The notes beneath the pieces were generated by a model. The model ran no database searches and was not told the origin of the DNA. It saw only the letters and a program-made list of their open reading frames with translations. Below are positions 1-5,852 of a stretch of 8,329 nucleotides of DNA, piece after piece; within the stretch, counting starts at the first letter, position 1, and every line of letters begins with the position of its first letter. Source of the DNA: Nanobdellota archaeon (GTDB lineage Archaea > Nanobdellota > Nanobdellia > Woesearchaeales > GW2011-AR15); contig JAAXVZ010000014.1 of the NCBI GenBank assembly GCA_013335235.1, forward strand, positions 4,302 through 12,630, given 5' to 3'. The translations under genes were made by a program, and so were the position numbers.

Positions 1-5
1 CAGAG

Positions 6-524
6 TCAGAAAAGTGTGGTCCGGGACGCTTCGAGCAGCGTCCGAATCTCCGGCAAACTGACTATAGCAAGCGCTTTCATTCGCGGGCAGCCTCTGGAGC
101 CAGATTCCGGTTCGCATTTTCCGGCACCGGATTTCGCGAGTATCGCGACATGCTTTGTCAGGAGCTTTGTCAAATCAAGGAAGATGTCTATGTTCTTGCC
201 TTCCAGCCTCCCGACGAATGCGCCTTTTTCAGAGTTCTCAAGCTTGATTATAGATTTGATGAAATCATCCTCTGCACGCAAGACTTCTGTGTTCTGGTCA
301 AAAGGGATGTCGACAGACTTGATTCTGCCTTTCTCATCTTTATACCCTATCACTATGCACTTGGCAATATCTTTGTCTGTCCTCTCAATCTCGACAATCT
401 GGCACAGGACATAGTCGTATACCCTATGGAGGACCTGGACAAACTCGAACTTCCGAGCTTCTTTCTCTATCAGGAACTGGAAATGCGCTGTAGTTATCTT
501 GCCGCAAATCTTGCCTAGGATCAT
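6..524 (-). CDS. herA: HerA-like DNA-translocating ATPase, N-terminal part only, broken after Walker A
   Basis: HerA is a hexameric FtsK/HerA-class DNA translocase that works with the nuclease NurA in archaeal double-strand-break end resection. Seen: residues 1-90 fit the HAS-barrel (opening MILGKICGKI, then a beta-rich stretch). A short linker follows, then HVAILAKSGAGK at 125-136, a Walker A loop with A130, G135 and K136. The expected Ser/Thr after the Lys is replaced by Cys137. Residues 137-172 (bases 6-116) resemble no part of HerA, and the frame ends in TGA. Walker B, the arginine finger and about 350 further residues of the family are absent. Bases 1-116 are also richer in G+C (about 56%) than the rest of the gene. 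Start: ATG at 524, about 25 nt from a TATA box. It lies downstream of nurA on the same strand. The HerA assignment up to residue 136 is firm. The tail could be an intein start, a rearrangement junction or an assembly chimera. Confidence 0.85.
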   Translation of the reverse strand: MILGKICGKITTAHFQFLIEKEARKFEFVQVLHRVYDYVLCQIVEIERTDKDIAKCIVIGYKDEKGRIKSVDIPFDQNTEVLRAEDDFIKSIIKLENSEKGAFVGRLEGKNIDIFLDLTKLLTKHVAILAKSGAGKCEPESGSRGCPRMKALAIVSLPEIRTLLEASRTTLF

Positions 525-545
525 TATATTCTAAAAATATGGAGG

Positions 546-553
546 ATTTATAA
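546..553 (-). promoter_or_regulatory. TATA box for herA
   Basis: Minus-strand TTATAAAT is centred about 25 nt before the herA ATG at 524. This is the spacing expected if transcription starts at or next to the start codon (leaderless mRNA). No Shine-Dalgarno motif precedes the ATG. A separate promoter means herA need not depend on nurA transcription. Confidence 0.6.
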
Positions 554-569
554 GGTTTCAGGTGGAGGC

Positions 570-575
570 AAAAAA
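570..575 (-). terminator. Oligo-T terminator candidate after nurA
   Basis: Six consecutive T on the minus strand lie 25 nt past the nurA stop and before the herA TATA box. Short T-runs without a stem are the usual archaeal termination signal. The position fits, but the run is short. Confidence 0.35.
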
Positions 576-599
576 TAGCCAGCTTAATCCTTGCAGCAA

Positions 600-1505
600 T
601 CAAATCGAATCCAGGATGTCATGGGCGTCCATGCTTGCGAGGAACGGCTTCAAGTTCTTTTCGCCGACTCTGCATAATAGCTCAAACCTAAGGCTGCTCT
701 GTTCTCTCTTTGCGACTCTAGCCATCTTGTCTGTTTGAATTAGACCATAAGGATAACCTAAGAAAACAGGGTCTTTTGCATTCTGCTGCAGAGAAGATAA
801 GAGATCGTTCAAGCTGTTTTCATCAGATATGTCCAGCCTGAATATGTGGCTTGAGCGCTCATGAAGCTTGATGAAACACACATTTCCGAAACGATAGTAC
901 CATGTCTTCTTGTCAGTCGATCCTGAAAGCGCGATGCCCACACTCTTCCCGTTCCCTGTAAGAAGCTCGGTTGTCTTTGATAGCCCAAATATATTTTTTG
1001 GCATGATCTCTTCTTCTTCAGGAAGCTTGCATTCAAGGCTTCCGTCTATCACAACAATGCCTGCAGAAAGGGACGCTATCTTCAGCTCAGCTAGTCTCCT
1101 AATTACATCACCCAACAGCGAGATGGAACTTTTCATCGCAAAGAGCATCTTATGTCTCTGGCTGAATCGATACTCCTTCAAATCGATCTTTTCCCCAACA
1201 AAGAAATACTCAACACAGAACAAGTCTTTCTCTGGATAGAATAGGCTATAGAACTCGACTTTTTTGGTTGACACAATCTTGTTCTTGAGATATGTCAGAG
1301 CGCATACTCTATTAAAGAACAAGGAGAGCCCAGGGCTTCTGATGATCTCAAGGTTCCCGCCATCTACAAACGTAACCTGTTTTTGTCAATCAGAAGGCAG
1401 GTCCATAAACGCAGATTTGTCAATTATATAGGTCTTGTCTAATGAGACATAATCCTTCTCTGCTGTTCTTGCTTTTTCAATCACAGCATCTATCAAGCGC
1501 TTCAT
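600..1505 (-). CDS. nurA: NurA 5'-3' nuclease, reading frame interrupted by an in-frame TGA at codon 40
   Basis: NurA is the nuclease partner of HerA in DNA end resection. Reading from ATG 1505, codons 1-39 open with MKRLIDAVIEKAR, codon 40 is TGA (1388-1386), and the same frame continues for 261 codons to TGA at 602-600. Seen after the TGA: VTFVDGGN with the first metal-binding Asp at D48; IVVIDGSLE with D154; GLSKTTEL around 174-181; WYYRFGN near 202-208; FRLDI with D225; YPYGLIQTDKMAR around 251-262; and DAHDIL with H295. These match the NurA motif order, and about 300 residues is near family size. The first ATG after the TGA (1322) lies beyond D48, and no GTG, TTG or ATG sits between TGA and D48, so re-initiation would yield a 240-residue protein lacking that Asp. 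Whether this is a true nonsense mutation, a sequence error or readthrough cannot be told here. A plain gene call would be 600-1322. Confidence 0.85.
1386..1388 (-). other. In-frame TGA inside nurA
   Basis: Codon 40 of nurA reads TGA between GAT and CAA. The frame is identical on both sides (1505 and 1322 differ by 183 bases), so this is a substitution-type lesion, not a frameshift. A single base change from TGG, CGA or GGA would give Trp, Arg or Gly. TGA also serves as the apparent true stop of nurA itself, of the membrane gene at 4717, of the zinc-ribbon gene at 4577 and of the PLD gene at 7786. Confidence 0.85.
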
Positions 1506-1528
1506 GATGTAGTGCAAAAATAAGCAGC

Positions 1529-1537
1529 TAAATAAAA
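1529..1537 (-). promoter_or_regulatory. TATA box for nurA
   Basis: Minus-strand TTTTATTTA is centred 28 nt before the ATG at 1505, which supports that ATG as the real start and a leaderless transcript. It lies back to back with the promoter of the divergent gene at 1581. Confidence 0.5.
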
Positions 1538-1546
1538 CTTCTCCAC

Positions 1547-1557
1547 TATATTTATTA
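1547..1557 (+). promoter_or_regulatory. TATA box for the membrane gene at 1581
   Basis: The A/T-rich TATATTTATTA is centred 26-30 nt before ATG 1581, so the transcript probably begins at the start codon. The whole nurA/1581 divergent spacer is only 75 bases, so the two promoters could share control. Confidence 0.5.
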
Positions 1558-1580
1558 AGTCAATCACCTCATTTTTTCAT

Positions 1581-2321
1581 ATGAAATACCTACAACTTGT
1601 CTTTTTGATGCTCTTGGTTTCAATAGTCAATGCGCAGTGGGACGATTGCCCAAGCGGCGAAGTAAACTGCGAAGGCCTATGCGGAAGATTTGTGGATACA
1701 GACTCAAGCGGATATTGTGACCATTCTGAGCCTGCCCCAGAGATACAGGCGAAGGAGACAGTGCAAGAGCTTTCAGGACAAGACATGAAGGCGATGACAG
1801 TAAAAGAGGTAGCGTCGTATTATTCAATAAATATAGACGAGCTAGTGTTGCGACTGTCCGAATACACTAAATATAACGTGCTGCCAGGCCAGAAAATCCA
1901 GCTGCTCCATGATAATTATGGCGCAGAGCCGACAAAGATAAAGGAGATCGCGCTAGGAATAAAATCAGGGAGCCTGCAGCCGATTGAGCAGGTAAAGAAA
2001 TCCAGTGCCTACGCACTCTGGTCTGTTGTCATAATCACAACAGCATTGTATTTGCTTAGCTATGTTCTTGCCAAGACAAAAAGGATCGGCTTTGCGCTGC
2101 ATAAGAAAATATGGAACATACTTCTTTTCATCTCCTTCTTCATCTCTGGAGTCTTAGGGATGCTGCTTGTCATAAGGATCGTGACAGGATGGGTGCTTCC
2201 TTTTCCATTCAATATGCTTTACTGGCATGTTGAGGCAGGGATCGTGCTTTTCATGATTGCGGTGTTTCATATGCTTTGGCATCTGGATTATTTTAAAGGT
2301 ATACTGAAAAACCGATTCTAA
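1581..2321 (+). CDS. Secreted-start, three-pass membrane protein with Cys-rich head and membrane histidines
   Basis: A 246-residue protein that I do not recognise by name. Seen: a signal peptide at 1-18 (cleavage likely after VNA). Next is a Cys-rich outer segment with C23, C30, C34 and C46, containing DTDSSGYCD at 39-47, which resembles a DxDx(D/S)G calcium-type loop. A soluble helical stretch follows (70-140; TVKEVASYYSINIDELVLRL). Three membrane segments come last, about 144-164, 178-202 and 213-236. Histidines H174, H216, H230 and H234 lie in or at the ends of the membrane helices (LHKKIWN; YWHVEAG; FHMLWH), as in small b-type haem or DUF4405-like membrane proteins. Inference: an envelope electron-transfer or metal-linked protein with its Cys-rich head outside. 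It is divergent from nurA and 34 bases before topA, but topA has its own TATA box. Start supported by the signal peptide and the TATA spacing. Function is not established. Confidence 0.8.
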   Translation: MKYLQLVFLMLLVSIVNAQWDDCPSGEVNCEGLCGRFVDTDSSGYCDHSEPAPEIQAKETVQELSGQDMKAMTVKEVASYYSINIDELVLRLSEYTKYNVLPGQKIQLLHDNYGAEPTKIKEIALGIKSGSLQPIEQVKKSSAYALWSVVIITTALYLLSYVLAKTKRIGFALHKKIWNILLFISFFISGVLGMLLVIRIVTGWVLPFPFNMLYWHVEAGIVLFMIAVFHMLWHLDYFKGILKNRF

Positions 2322-2323
2322 AG

Positions 2324-2332
2324 TTTTTTATA
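2324..2332 (+). promoter_or_regulatory. TATA box for topA, doubling as a T-run after the upstream gene
   Basis: TTTTTTATA begins three bases after the upstream TAA and is centred about 27 nt before the topA ATG. The six T may terminate the upstream transcript while the same stretch acts as the topA TATA box. The GGAG at 2352-2355 directly touches the ATG, so it is too close to act as a ribosome binding site. Confidence 0.5.
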
Positions 2333-2355
2333 GCCTGTTCCAATCCCTGAAGGAG

Positions 2356-4593
2356 ATGAACGAGCTCATAATAACTGAAAAGCCGTCTGCTGCGCAGAAA
2401 CTGGCAGAGGCTCTTGCCAAGGGGAAGATTGAGACAAAACGCTCGAACGGCGTCAGCTATTATGTGATACATCATGGTGACAAAATAATCTCCATTGTCC
2501 CGGCTGTAGGCCACCTATTCACTGTTGCTGAGAAAAAGAAATCATTCAAGTATCCTGTGTTTGACCTAGAATGGCAGCCAGTATACAAAAGCAACAAGAA
2601 CGCAGGGTATGCCAAGAAATACGCAGACACGATAACTGAAGTTGCAAGGGGCGCAAAATCTTTTGTTGTCGCTTGCGATTATGATATAGAAGGAGAAGTC
2701 ATCGGCCTCAACGCAATCAGGTTCCTTTGCACACAGAAAGATGCAAAGCGGATGAAGTTCTCTACATTGACAAAGCCGGACCTTATAGAGGCATATGATA
2801 ATATGTCCAAGACCCTTGACTGGGGCCAGGCTAAGGCAGGCGAAGTCAGGCATTTCCTGGATTGGATGTACGGTATCAACCTTTCAAGGGCACTCACTCT
2901 TGCGATAAGGAAGATGAAAGCCTACCGCACCTTGTCTTCTGGTAGGGTCCAGGGTCCAGCACTAAAGATACTTGCAGACAAGGAAAAAGAGATTAAGAAA
3001 TTTGTCGCAAAGAAATATTGGCAGCTAGAGTTGCATGGGACAGTAAAAAAAAGCAATATCGAAGCGTGGCATGCAGAAGACAAGTTCTGGGATGAGAAGA
3101 AAGCTACCGCAGCGTTATCCAAAGCAAAGGGGCACGAAGGAGTATTGAAAGACATAAAAGCGACAAAGGCAAAGAGCGACCCGCCGACGCCTTTTGACCT
3201 GACTACATTACAGACAGAGGCATATTCATTGCTTGGGCTTGCACCTGCAAGGACTTTGGAAGTAGCGCAGGACCTGTATTCAAATGGGTTCATATCCTAT
3301 CCAAGAACTAGCAGCCAGCAACTATCTGACAAGCTAGGGTTTAGGAAGATTTTAGAGGGATTGAAGCAGCAGGAAAAATACGCAGCATTATCCAAGCTCC
3401 TGCTCGCAAAGAAATCGCTTATCCCTAATAATGGAAAAAAGACAGATCCTGCACATCCTGCTATCTACCCGACAGGAATCGCTCCAGAAGGATTGCAGTC
3501 CCAGAACGCAAGGTTATATGACCTTATTGTAAAAAGATTTTTCGCGACTTTCGGTGACCCGGCATATAGGGAAACAGTCACAGCATCACTTGATGTGAAC
3601 ACAGAGCCATTTATTGCAAAAGGCACAAGAACAGTCGAGAAAGGGTGGCACGTCCTCTATGAACCATATGTGAAGCTGAAAGACGAAGAGCTTCCAGAGA
3701 TGAAAGTCGGTGATAAGATAACAGTGAAGAGCATAGATAAGCTGGAGAAAGAGACCCAGCCGCCAAAAAGATACACAGAGGCCTCTATCATAAAAGAGCT
3801 TGAATCCAAAAATCTAGGGACAAAATCCACAAGAGCCCAGATAATCGTGAACCTGCTTGACAGGCAATACATCATAGGTCCGTCTCTTCAGGTGACTGAG
3901 CTTGGTATGAAGACTGTCGAGACCCTTGAGAAATATATCCCTGAGATTGTCGATGAGGAGCTCACAAGGAGCTTTGAAGATGATATGGATAATATCAGGG
4001 AGAAATCGCTTTCACCAGAGCAAGTCTTGGACAAGGCGAAGACAGAGATAACAAAGCTCTTGACACATTTCAAGCAGAACGAGGACAAGATAGGGCAGGC
4101 ATTGGCAGAATCTTTTATGGAGACAGAACGCATAAAATCATATATTGGGAAATGCCAAGCCTGTAAAGATGGAGAGCTTCATGTCATAAAAAGCAGGAAG
4201 AATGGCTCGAGATTCATTGCCTGCAACAAGTACCCAGACTGCAAGACAACGTTCTCTATTCCAGCGATGGGCGAGATAAAGAAGACAGATACTGTCTGCG
4301 AGATCTGCTCTCATCCAATAATCGAAATCAAGAAGAGCCGAGGCTCAAGGAAAGTCTGCATCAATCCAATGTGCAAGAGCAAGCTTCCGGAAGGGACTGA
4401 AGAGCGAAAAGAAGAGAAGGAGATGCTGAATAATATTGTTGAGCAGGAATGCCCCAAATGCAAGGAAGGAATCCTTGTGGTGAGAAAAAGCGTCTATGGT
4501 CACTTCCTAGGGTGCAGCAAGTTCCCTAAATGCAGATATATCCAGCCAATAAAGGCAGATGTATTGAAAGAGGATTTCAAGAAGAAATCCTAA
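2356..4593 (+). CDS. topA: Archaeal DNA topoisomerase I (type IA)
   Basis: Relaxes negatively supercoiled DNA by transient single-strand cleavage through a 5'-phosphotyrosine link. The 745 residues match the full archaeal TopA length. Seen in order: a TOPRIM domain starting LIITEKPSAAQ with E8, and ACDYDIEGE with D108, D110 and E112 for the metal site; the central gate domain with SSGRVQGPAL at 194-203; the active-site motif FISYPRTS with nucleophile Y315; and PPKRYTEASIIKELE at 469-483 with NLGTKSTRA at 486-494, typical of type IA enzymes. The C-terminal tail has three four-Cys zinc ribbons: C600/C603/C623/C629, C648/C651/C668/C673 and C699/C702/C720/C726. There is no helicase domain, so it is not reverse gyrase. 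Start ATG 2356 fits the conserved N-terminus and TATA spacing. The last 17 bases overlap the convergent zinc-ribbon gene. Intact and almost certainly functional. Confidence 0.97.
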   Translation: MNELIITEKPSAAQKLAEALAKGKIETKRSNGVSYYVIHHGDKIISIVPAVGHLFTVAEKKKSFKYPVFDLEWQPVYKSNKNAGYAKKYADTITEVARGAKSFVVACDYDIEGEVIGLNAIRFLCTQKDAKRMKFSTLTKPDLIEAYDNMSKTLDWGQAKAGEVRHFLDWMYGINLSRALTLAIRKMKAYRTLSSGRVQGPALKILADKEKEIKKFVAKKYWQLELHGTVKKSNIEAWHAEDKFWDEKKATAALSKAKGHEGVLKDIKATKAKSDPPTPFDLTTLQTEAYSLLGLAPARTLEVAQDLYSNGFISYPRTSSQQLSDKLGFRKILEGLKQQEKYAALSKLLLAKKSLIPNNGKKTDPAHPAIYPTGIAPEGLQSQNARLYDLIVKRFFATFGDPAYRETVTASLDVNTEPFIAKGTRTVEKGWHVLYEPYVKLKDEELPEMKVGDKITVKSIDKLEKETQPPKRYTEASIIKELESKNLGTKSTRAQIIVNLLDRQYIIGPSLQVTELGMKTVETLEKYIPEIVDEELTRSFEDDMDNIREKSLSPEQVLDKAKTEITKLLTHFKQNEDKIGQALAESFMETERIKSYIGKCQACKDGELHVIKSRKNGSRFIACNKYPDCKTTFSIPAMGEIKKTDTVCEICSHPIIEIKKSRGSRKVCINPMCKSKLPEGTEERKEEKEMLNNIVEQECPKCKEGILVVRKSVYGHFLGCSKFPKCRYIQPIKADVLKEDFKKKS

Positions 4594-4720
4594 TCTCTTT
4601 TTTTGTTATTAGCTGGAAAGAGCGGCCGCAATACACGCAGCGTTTCTTCTTCCCTTGCAGTTCTCCCTTAGGCTGTGTTTTCATTGTCTGCTTGCATTTT
4701 GGGCAGGTTACAACAATCAT
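4577..4720 (-). CDS. 47-residue zinc-ribbon protein
   Basis: A small cytoplasmic protein opening MIVVTCPKCKQTM, with CPKC (C6, C9) and CVYCG (C28, C31) separated by a Lys-rich loop. This is a classic zinc-ribbon knuckle pair, likely binding one Zn and perhaps nucleic acid or a protein partner. Its ATG overlaps the TGA of the upstream membrane gene in an ATGA arrangement, so the two are probably made from one mRNA by coupled translation. Its last six codons, including the stop, overlap the topA 3' end on the other strand. The exact Cys spacing, the ATGA junction and the basic composition support a real gene. The specific role is unknown; similar mini-ribbons occur widely in archaea. Confidence 0.8.
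   Translation of the reverse strand: MIVVTCPKCKQTMKTQPKGELQGKKKRCVYCGRSFQLITKKEIRISS
4598..4604 (+). terminator. Oligo-T terminator candidate after topA
   Basis: Seven consecutive T begin five bases after the topA TAA. This is the expected stem-less archaeal signal. It falls inside the coding region of the opposite-strand zinc-ribbon gene, where it reads as its Lys-Lys codons. Confidence 0.5.
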
Positions 4721-5631
4721 CTTAGCTTGAACTCTTTCCTTAGTTCCTCTATAGATATATGTTTTTTAGGAACAGGCTTTACCCTCTCCACAAAAAAGGG
4801 AGATTCATGTTGTGGGTGTGGCTGCGGCACATGTATTTCTGTGTGTCCTGCACGCTTTGGTGCTTCTGGCACCTTGTTCTGCCCTTTGCTCTCAGCATTC
4901 TTCTTTATCGGGATTATCCTCTCTTTCATGTGCTTAGGCTTCAGGAACCTGATATAGACTACAAGGATGTTGAATGAGAAGCCAAGTATGAAATTCACTA
5001 TAGATAAACCTTCCATCTCCATCCCAATGAATGGTCCGAAAGGTACAAATTTCCCAATTGCATAGAATATACCTGAAATTGCAAGAGGTATCATCACATA
5101 GACCGGAACATTATCTGCGGTCTTTAGCATAGCAAACGAAATAAACGCGTTTAATATTGCCGGTATGAAACCGATTGATACTGCAAGTATCTCTGAATTT
5201 GATAGTCCGGCGGAAAATAGGACAATTGCCGCAAGTATGACTAGGTAGACAAAGAAAAATGCAGATTCCATCATTGTCTTCTCTTCAATGACTTCTGCCT
5301 CTTCTATCACTTCCTCAACAACATCTTCTGTTTTCTGGGTGTTGATATCTTTTTTGGCCTCTTGTATCTCTTTCTGGTTTGCCTGGGACATAAACTTGCC
5401 GAAAGCGCCTTTTAGCTGTGACGAGAAATCTTTCTCAACAGGGTTCTTCTGCACGACCTTCTGTCCGCTCCTTTCCTTTTCCATCTCTAGGAACACTTCG
5501 TCAATGATGTTCTTGTGATGGCCTGCGTCGAGCAATGTCTTTTCAATCTCAGGCAATGCAACGCCCTTTTTCCTCTCTGCTGCAACATATTCAGAAAGTT
5601 GTTTCTTCAGATAAATTTGAAAGCTGTCCAT
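4717..5631 (-). CDS. Four-pass membrane protein of unknown function
   Basis: A 304-residue protein that I do not recognise. Seen: an N-terminal amphipathic helical module (about 1-50; LKKQLSEYVAAERKKG, then LPEIEKTLLDAGH) resembling the short helix-turn-helix pieces at the front of many archaeal membrane proteins. A charged linker with an acidic run (EEVIEEAEVIEE, 106-117) follows, then four membrane segments near 123-143, 147-169, 175-196 and 208-230. The cytoplasm-like basic tail (231-304) is rich in Pro and His (HVPQPHPQHE), ending in a short helix, SIEELRKEFKLR. No catalytic motif is visible. It is first in a two-gene unit with the zinc-ribbon gene, joined by a 4-base ATGA overlap. Start ATG 5631 is backed by a TATA box 26 nt upstream. 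A scaffold, sensor or small transporter are all open; none is shown. Confidence 0.8.
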   Translation of the reverse strand: MDSFQIYLKKQLSEYVAAERKKGVALPEIEKTLLDAGHHKNIIDEVFLEMEKERSGQKVVQKNPVEKDFSSQLKGAFGKFMSQANQKEIQEAKKDINTQKTEDVVEEVIEEAEVIEEKTMMESAFFFVYLVILAAIVLFSAGLSNSEILAVSIGFIPAILNAFISFAMLKTADNVPVYVMIPLAISGIFYAIGKFVPFGPFIGMEMEGLSIVNFILGFSFNILVVYIRFLKPKHMKERIIPIKKNAESKGQNKVPEAPKRAGHTEIHVPQPHPQHESPFFVERVKPVPKKHISIEELRKEFKLR

Positions 5632-5652
5632 ATGTTTGTTTAATGGAGTGGG

Positions 5653-5661
5653 GTATTTAAG
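5653..5661 (-). promoter_or_regulatory. TATA box for the 4717-5631 membrane gene
   Basis: Minus-strand CTTAAATAC is centred 26 nt before ATG 5631. It predicts a leaderless transcript covering the membrane gene and the coupled zinc-ribbon gene. Confidence 0.55.
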
Positions 5662-5695
5662 CTTTTTGAGAATCTTTTCAGGTAATTGATTTAAA

Positions 5696-5731
5696 CCCTC
5701 GAAGAGCCCTGTTGCCAGGGCCCTTCCAGGG
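5696..5731 (-). ncRNA. Candidate structured RNA element: 36-nt hairpin with GNRA loop
   Basis: The two halves pair as 4 + 4 + 6 base pairs. The core is 5706-5711 with 5716-5721, then 5701-5704 with 5723-5726, and outermost 5696-5699 with 5728-5731, separated by single-base mismatches. Read on the minus strand, the 5705/5722 mismatch becomes a G-U wobble and the loop is GCAA, a GNRA tetraloop, so the minus strand is the better RNA. It lies upstream of the membrane-gene promoter, so it would not be part of that mRNA if that start is right. A TTTAAATA box at 5774-5781 on the minus strand could drive it. No T-run follows the hairpin. It could instead be a DNA-level site. No known RNA family is recognised. 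Confidence 0.35.
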
Positions 5732-5739
5732 AAAAAGAG

Positions 5740-5755
5740 GTGAATATGTATTCAC
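5740..5755. promoter_or_regulatory. Perfect 16-bp palindrome in the divergent spacer, possible operator
   Basis: GTGAATA, a two-base centre (TG) and TATTCAC form a 7+7 dyad. It sits between the hairpin element and the promoter of the gene at 5853, in the usual place for a dimeric repressor or activator site. It is A/T-rich and could be chance. No regulator gene is visible nearby. Confidence 0.3.
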
Positions 5756-5822
5756 TTCAGGATGGTTTCAATCTATTTAAAGTTTTTCCTTGTGACTGCA
5801 TTTTAAAGTAGTGACACATATC

Positions 5823-5831
5823 TTTTTATTA
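5823..5831 (+). promoter_or_regulatory. TATA box for the Ncs6/TtuA-like gene
   Basis: TTTTTATTA is centred 26 nt before ATG 5853. This spacing supports ATG 5853 as the start and argues against the upstream GTG at 5811, which lies before this box. Confidence 0.5.
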
Positions 5832-5852
5832 TCTAATCTTCTACAAACCCCT

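Larger units (their letters stand above)
5632..5852. other. 221-base divergent spacer
   Basis: Longest gene-free stretch in the window. It holds, left to right, the minus-strand TATA box of the membrane gene (5653-5661), the 36-nt hairpin (5696-5731), the 16-bp palindrome (5740-5755), a TTTAAA-containing A/T block (5774-5781), a second TTTTAAA block (5801-5807) and the plus-strand TATA box (5823-5831). No tRNA, rRNA or C/D-box motif pair was found in it. Confidence 0.6.

Noticed and set aside
24..43. GC-rich 7-bp hairpin (GGACGCT / AGCGTCC) at the left end
   Set aside because: A real inverted repeat, but with only a few bases of outside context it cannot be tied to a transposon end, attachment site or terminator.
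90..135. tRNA T-arm-like string (GGTTCGCAT) near the left end
   Set aside because: The flanking bases do not form a 5-bp stem around a 7-base loop, and no acceptor, D or anticodon arm can be drawn. Bases from 117 on are HerA coding.
16..518. Plus-strand open frames opposite herA
   Set aside because: They are antisense to well-supported HerA coding sequence, show no domain motif and have no promoter-like box at a suitable distance.
600..1505. Genome-wide reassignment of TGA as a sense codon, suggested by the in-frame TGA in nurA
   Set aside because: TGA is the natural end of nurA, the membrane gene at 4717, the zinc-ribbon gene and the PLD gene, each at the length or overlap expected. No other gene has an internal TGA.
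2356..4593. Reverse gyrase or topoisomerase III as the identity of the type IA enzyme
   Set aside because: There is no N-terminal helicase domain, and the three C-terminal four-Cys ribbons with this motif order fit archaeal topoisomerase I better.
4530..4977. Plus-strand frames downstream of topA
   Set aside because: They run antisense to the zinc-ribbon and membrane genes, whose motifs, membrane segments and ATGA junction are convincing.
5763..5776. GTTTCAATC string resembling the end of an archaeal CRISPR repeat
   Set aside because: It occurs once here with no repeat-spacer periodicity on either side, so there is no array.
5811..5852. GTG start at 5811 for the Ncs6/TtuA-like gene
   Set aside because: It would add 14 residues before the conserved MxCxxC opening and would lie upstream of the TATA box. 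ATG 5853 fits family and promoter.
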